In this document: one piece after another, positions 35,050 to 37,022 of the stretch
Position numbering within the stretch: the stretch's first letter is position 1
How the letters are laid out: every line of letters begins with the position of its first letter
Assembly (NCBI RefSeq): GCF_026586805.1
Contig: NZ_JAPFHA010000032.1
Span: 1-37,022 of the forward strand
Origin: Niveibacterium sp. 24ML
Lineage (GTDB): Bacteria > Pseudomonadota > Gammaproteobacteria > Burkholderiales > Rhodocyclaceae
DNA: 37,022 nt
Reading direction: 5' to 3'
Notes under the pieces: model-generated
Told to the model about the DNA's origin: nothing
Seen by the model: the letters and a program-made list of their open reading frames with translations, nothing else
Database searches by the model: none
Program-made: the position numbers and the translations under genes

Positions 35050-36567
35050 ATGAGCATCCCACGTATGCGTAACTTGTTCACGGCGAGATGTATTGGCACA
35101 CCGTTGCGCGCCACAATCCGATCATCTTTAAATTCAATCGTCTTCGTGCTTAGTTTGCTGGTCAGCCTAGTCGCCGGGAGCCCGACTATCCAGGCAGCGA
35201 CTTCAGTTGCGCAATCATCGGCGGATCTGGAGCGCCAACTGATTCATGCGCGTGGCATCGAGGCCGTTCTTTGGTCCATGCCGGCGATCAGCGACGTCTT
35301 TTTCCGCGAATCCCTGTTTCGTGACTACGGGATGAAGCCGGGCGACGTACTAGTCATGAGTAAGCCATTAGTCGCGCGGCACGAAGTTCTCACCGCCAAC
35401 AACCAAGTGAATTACGCCGCCATGGCGTTTGATCTCACCAATGGACCGTTCGTCATCGAAATACCTGCGAGCAGCGACGAATACGCGGTGATCGGCGAGA
35501 TCTGCGACAACTGGCAGGCTCCTGTAACCATGGTCGGGATCGAGGGGCCTGATGGCGGCAAGGGAGGCAAATATCTGCTTTTACCTCCGGGCTACAAAGA
35601 AGAAGCGCCCGACGGCTACTTTGCGATCCAAATGCAGGGCTTTCATGGGACGCTGGTTTTTCGGCCGGTGGTGGTTGGCAAGGGGACGATGGCCGGATCG
35701 GTCGAACTGGCCCGACAAACCAAAAGCTACGCTCTCGCCGATGCGGCAAACCCCAATCCCACGCGTGTCCTGGATGGATGGGACAAGCCTTGGCACTCGC
35801 TGCCCGTGTACGACATCAGCTGGTTCTCCTATCTCTCCAAGTTCGTTAACGAGGAGCCGGTACGCGAGCGCGACAAGGTCATGATCGGGATGCTATCGAC
35901 GCTCGGGATCGAAAAGGGCAAACAGTTCAAGCCCGACGCGGCAACGACCAAGGTGCTAAACGCTGCAGCGCAGGACGCCTACCGAATCATGCAGGACGGA
36001 TTTGTGACCTCGGGCAAGGCACTTTCGGCGTGGTGGCCCAATCGGCAGTGGATGAACATCAACGCTGCGTTGCTCAAAAAAACGGGTGAGGCTTGGTCGT
36101 TTGAGACCGCCGACGCTGTGTGGACCTATGATCGTGCCGTGGCACCGTTTTTCTGGGCGAATTACCTTCCCATGAAATTGGGTGGGCAGCAACTCTACCT
36201 AATGGGGCTACGCGATTCGTCGGGCGCTCTTTTGTCTGGTAAGAATAATTACAAGTTGCGCGTGCCCGCCGATGTTCCCGTCGATAAGTTCTGGTCCGTA
36301 ATCGTATATAGCAAAAAGACAAAATCCTTCATTCCCAATGCACAGAATAGGGTTGGTTTGGATTCCTACGACAAGGCGAAACTACAAAGAAATGCCGATG
36401 GATCTGTCGACATTTACCTCGGTAGCAAAGCGCCGCCTGTAGGGTACGAGAGCAACTGGCTTCCGTCGGCGGGTCAAGACTTCTTTCTAATCTTCCGCTT
36501 TTACGGACCACAGAAATCCGTTTATGAGAGAACCTGGGTCGCGCCGGATATCGAGCGGATTCAGTAG
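35050..36567 (+). CDS. Secreted DUF1254/DUF1214 protein
   Basis: 505 aa. A long basic N-terminus (1-27) leads to a hydrophobic core (28-43) and a QAA cleavage-like site near residue 50, giving a signal peptide. The mature part carries a DUF1254-type domain (with ISDVFFRESLF, FDLTNGPFVIEIP) and a C-terminal DUF1214-type domain (YKLRVPADVPVDKFWSVIVY, GSVDIYLGSKAPP, FFLIFRFYGP). These families often occur together in periplasmic proteins of unknown function. A TTGGAG ribosome-binding site seven bases upstream supports this ATG. GC content and codon use are lower and less biased than in the core genes, which suggests horizontal transfer. Confidence 0.88.
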   Translation: MSIPRMRNLFTARCIGTPLRATIRSSLNSIVFVLSLLVSLVAGSPTIQAATSVAQSSADLERQLIHARGIEAVLWSMPAISDVFFRESLFRDYGMKPGDVLVMSKPLVARHEVLTANNQVNYAAMAFDLTNGPFVIEIPASSDEYAVIGEICDNWQAPVTMVGIEGPDGGKGGKYLLLPPGYKEEAPDGYFAIQMQGFHGTLVFRPVVVGKGTMAGSVELARQTKSYALADAANPNPTRVLDGWDKPWHSLPVYDISWFSYLSKFVNEEPVRERDKVMIGMLSTLGIEKGKQFKPDAATTKVLNAAAQDAYRIMQDGFVTSGKALSAWWPNRQWMNINAALLKKTGEAWSFETADAVWTYDRAVAPFFWANYLPMKLGGQQLYLMGLRDSSGALLSGKNNYKLRVPADVPVDKFWSVIVYSKKTKSFIPNAQNRVGLDSYDKAKLQRNADGSVDIYLGSKAPPVGYESNWLPSAGQDFFLIFRFYGPQKSVYERTWVAPDIERIQ

Positions 36568-36886
36568 GAATCTCTGCAGTTGGCTGTTTGCCATTTCTTG
36601 AGTTGCACAGTGGGTGAAATTAGCTGAGTACTAACTTTTCAACCTCCCCGAAGCAGCCGTTCACCAACGGCTGCTTGGTAGAAACGCGAATGACTCCTTG
36701 GGGGCGGATGCGAGCGGCCGGGGGATTTCAAAGCTGACGTTCGCCTGCTGACCGCGCACGATCACCTGAATGTCGGCTAACGGCCGAAGACCTGTCGGCG
36801 AGCCAAAGCCCGTGCTGACAGCTTCCAGCCTTGAGCAGATTGCCGAGGTTTTAGGATGACTGGCAGCTGAGGCCGCCAGCTGACAT
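36568..36886. other. Non-coding stretch between DUF1254 gene and IS element
   Basis: No supported gene in about 320 bases. It contains the inverted repeat at 36651-36676 and a weaker one (TGGCAGCTG with CAGCTGACA, one mismatch) next to the insertion-sequence end. Short frames on the minus strand look like shadows. Confidence 0.6.
36651..36676. repeat. Perfect 11-bp inverted repeat after the DUF1254 gene
   Basis: AAGCAGCCGTT and AACGGCTGCTT pair perfectly around a CACC loop, 84 bases after the DUF1254 stop. It resembles a terminator stem but lacks a T-tract on either strand, so termination is only possible. Confidence 0.6.
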
Positions 36887-36915
36887 TGAATCGCCCCGGG
36901 TTTTGAGGAGGCTCC
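36887..36915 (+). mobile_element. Left terminal inverted repeat of an IS3-family element
   Basis: The sequence starting TGAATCGCCCCGGG and continuing TTTTGAGGAGGC resembles the left end of IS3-family elements, which often read TGAACCGCCCCGGG. It lies 50 bases before orfA, the usual distance. The right end is outside the window, so the boundary cannot be confirmed. Confidence 0.6.
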
Positions 36916-36936
36916 CACTCTTGAGAAGATGGAGCC

Positions 36937-37022
36937 ATGAAGAAGTCGAACAAGTTCTCGCCTGAGGTTCGTGAGCGCGCGGTGCGCATGGTGCAGGAAC
37001 ATCGCGGGGAGTACCCATCGCT
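36937..37022 (+). CDS. IS3-family transposase OrfA, truncated by window end
   Basis: 28 codons to the edge, beginning [20 protein letters not shown] and continuing EHRGEYPS. This is the N-terminal helix-turn-helix start of IS3-family OrfA proteins. A GGAG ribosome-binding site precedes the ATG. OrfB and the right end lie beyond the window. The element supports an accessory nature for the adjacent DUF1254 gene. Confidence 0.8.
   Translation, partial: MKKSNKFSPEVRERAVRMVQEHRGEYPS

Noticed and set aside
36661-37002. 113-codon minus-strand frame across the IS3 left end
   Set aside because: It runs antisense through the inverted repeat and orfA start and has no recognisable domain.

Overview
The window looks like a high-GC betaproteobacterial chromosome, probably of the Rhodocyclales or a close relative. 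This is inferred from gene content and order, not from a database search. The indicators are a flhDC master regulator feeding a motAB-che operon, an rpfE-recJ pair, a hopanoid-type hpnE, and Rhodocyclales-like receptor and CheA architecture. Most genes are GC-rich and tightly packed, with many TGATG or ATGA stop-start overlaps. The last ~2.5 kb differs in base composition, gene density and content.

Positions 1-5470 are a housekeeping stretch. They hold a complete tRNA-Asp with terminator, a TAXI-type solute-binding protein (minus strand), a plus-strand run of dusC, a TrmB-like methyltransferase and a small cysteine-cluster protein, then a minus-strand pair of a zinc-ribbon Nudix hydrolase and hpnE.

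Positions 5568-23413 form one motility and chemotaxis block. First comes an HDOD-REC-GGDEF protein with a near-consensus sigma-28 (FliA) promoter. The flhD-flhC pair follows, with a structured leader and a strong terminator. A second sigma-28 promoter then precedes motA-motB-short MCP-cheY-cheA-cheW-MCP-Aer-like MCP-cheR-cheD-cheB-STAS. These genes are co-directional, closely spaced and without a visible internal terminator, so they look like one ~14.6 kb transcription unit. The inferred logic is FlhDC (class I), then FliA (encoded elsewhere), then the two sigma-28 promoters. That would switch on stator, receptors, adaptation enzymes and a probable diguanylate cyclase together. No cheZ or flagellar structural gene is present. 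The block ends in a GGGAGTR heptamer array with an inverted arm, shared with the convergent recJ.

Positions 23527-34425 are again core-like: rpfE-recJ (minus), lolC-lolD (plus), a two-TM potassium channel with RCK domain (minus), a DUF5610-like protein (minus), comEC, an alpha/beta hydrolase and a DUF599 membrane protein (plus).

Positions 34426-37022 look like an accessory segment. A ~620-base stretch without a convincing intact gene is followed by a secreted DUF1254/DUF1214 protein of lower GC, a second gene-poor stretch, and the left end of an IS3-family insertion sequence whose orfA runs off the window.

The most notable points are the two sigma-28 promoters, four regularly spaced YGFF[DE] motifs in the CheA P2-P3 linker, a shared C-terminal D[IV]ELF motif in the short receptor and CheD, and a CheR/CheB-type tethering pentapeptide on only one of three receptors. 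I found no clear evidence for a wholly new system such as a defence island, CRISPR array or biosynthetic cluster.
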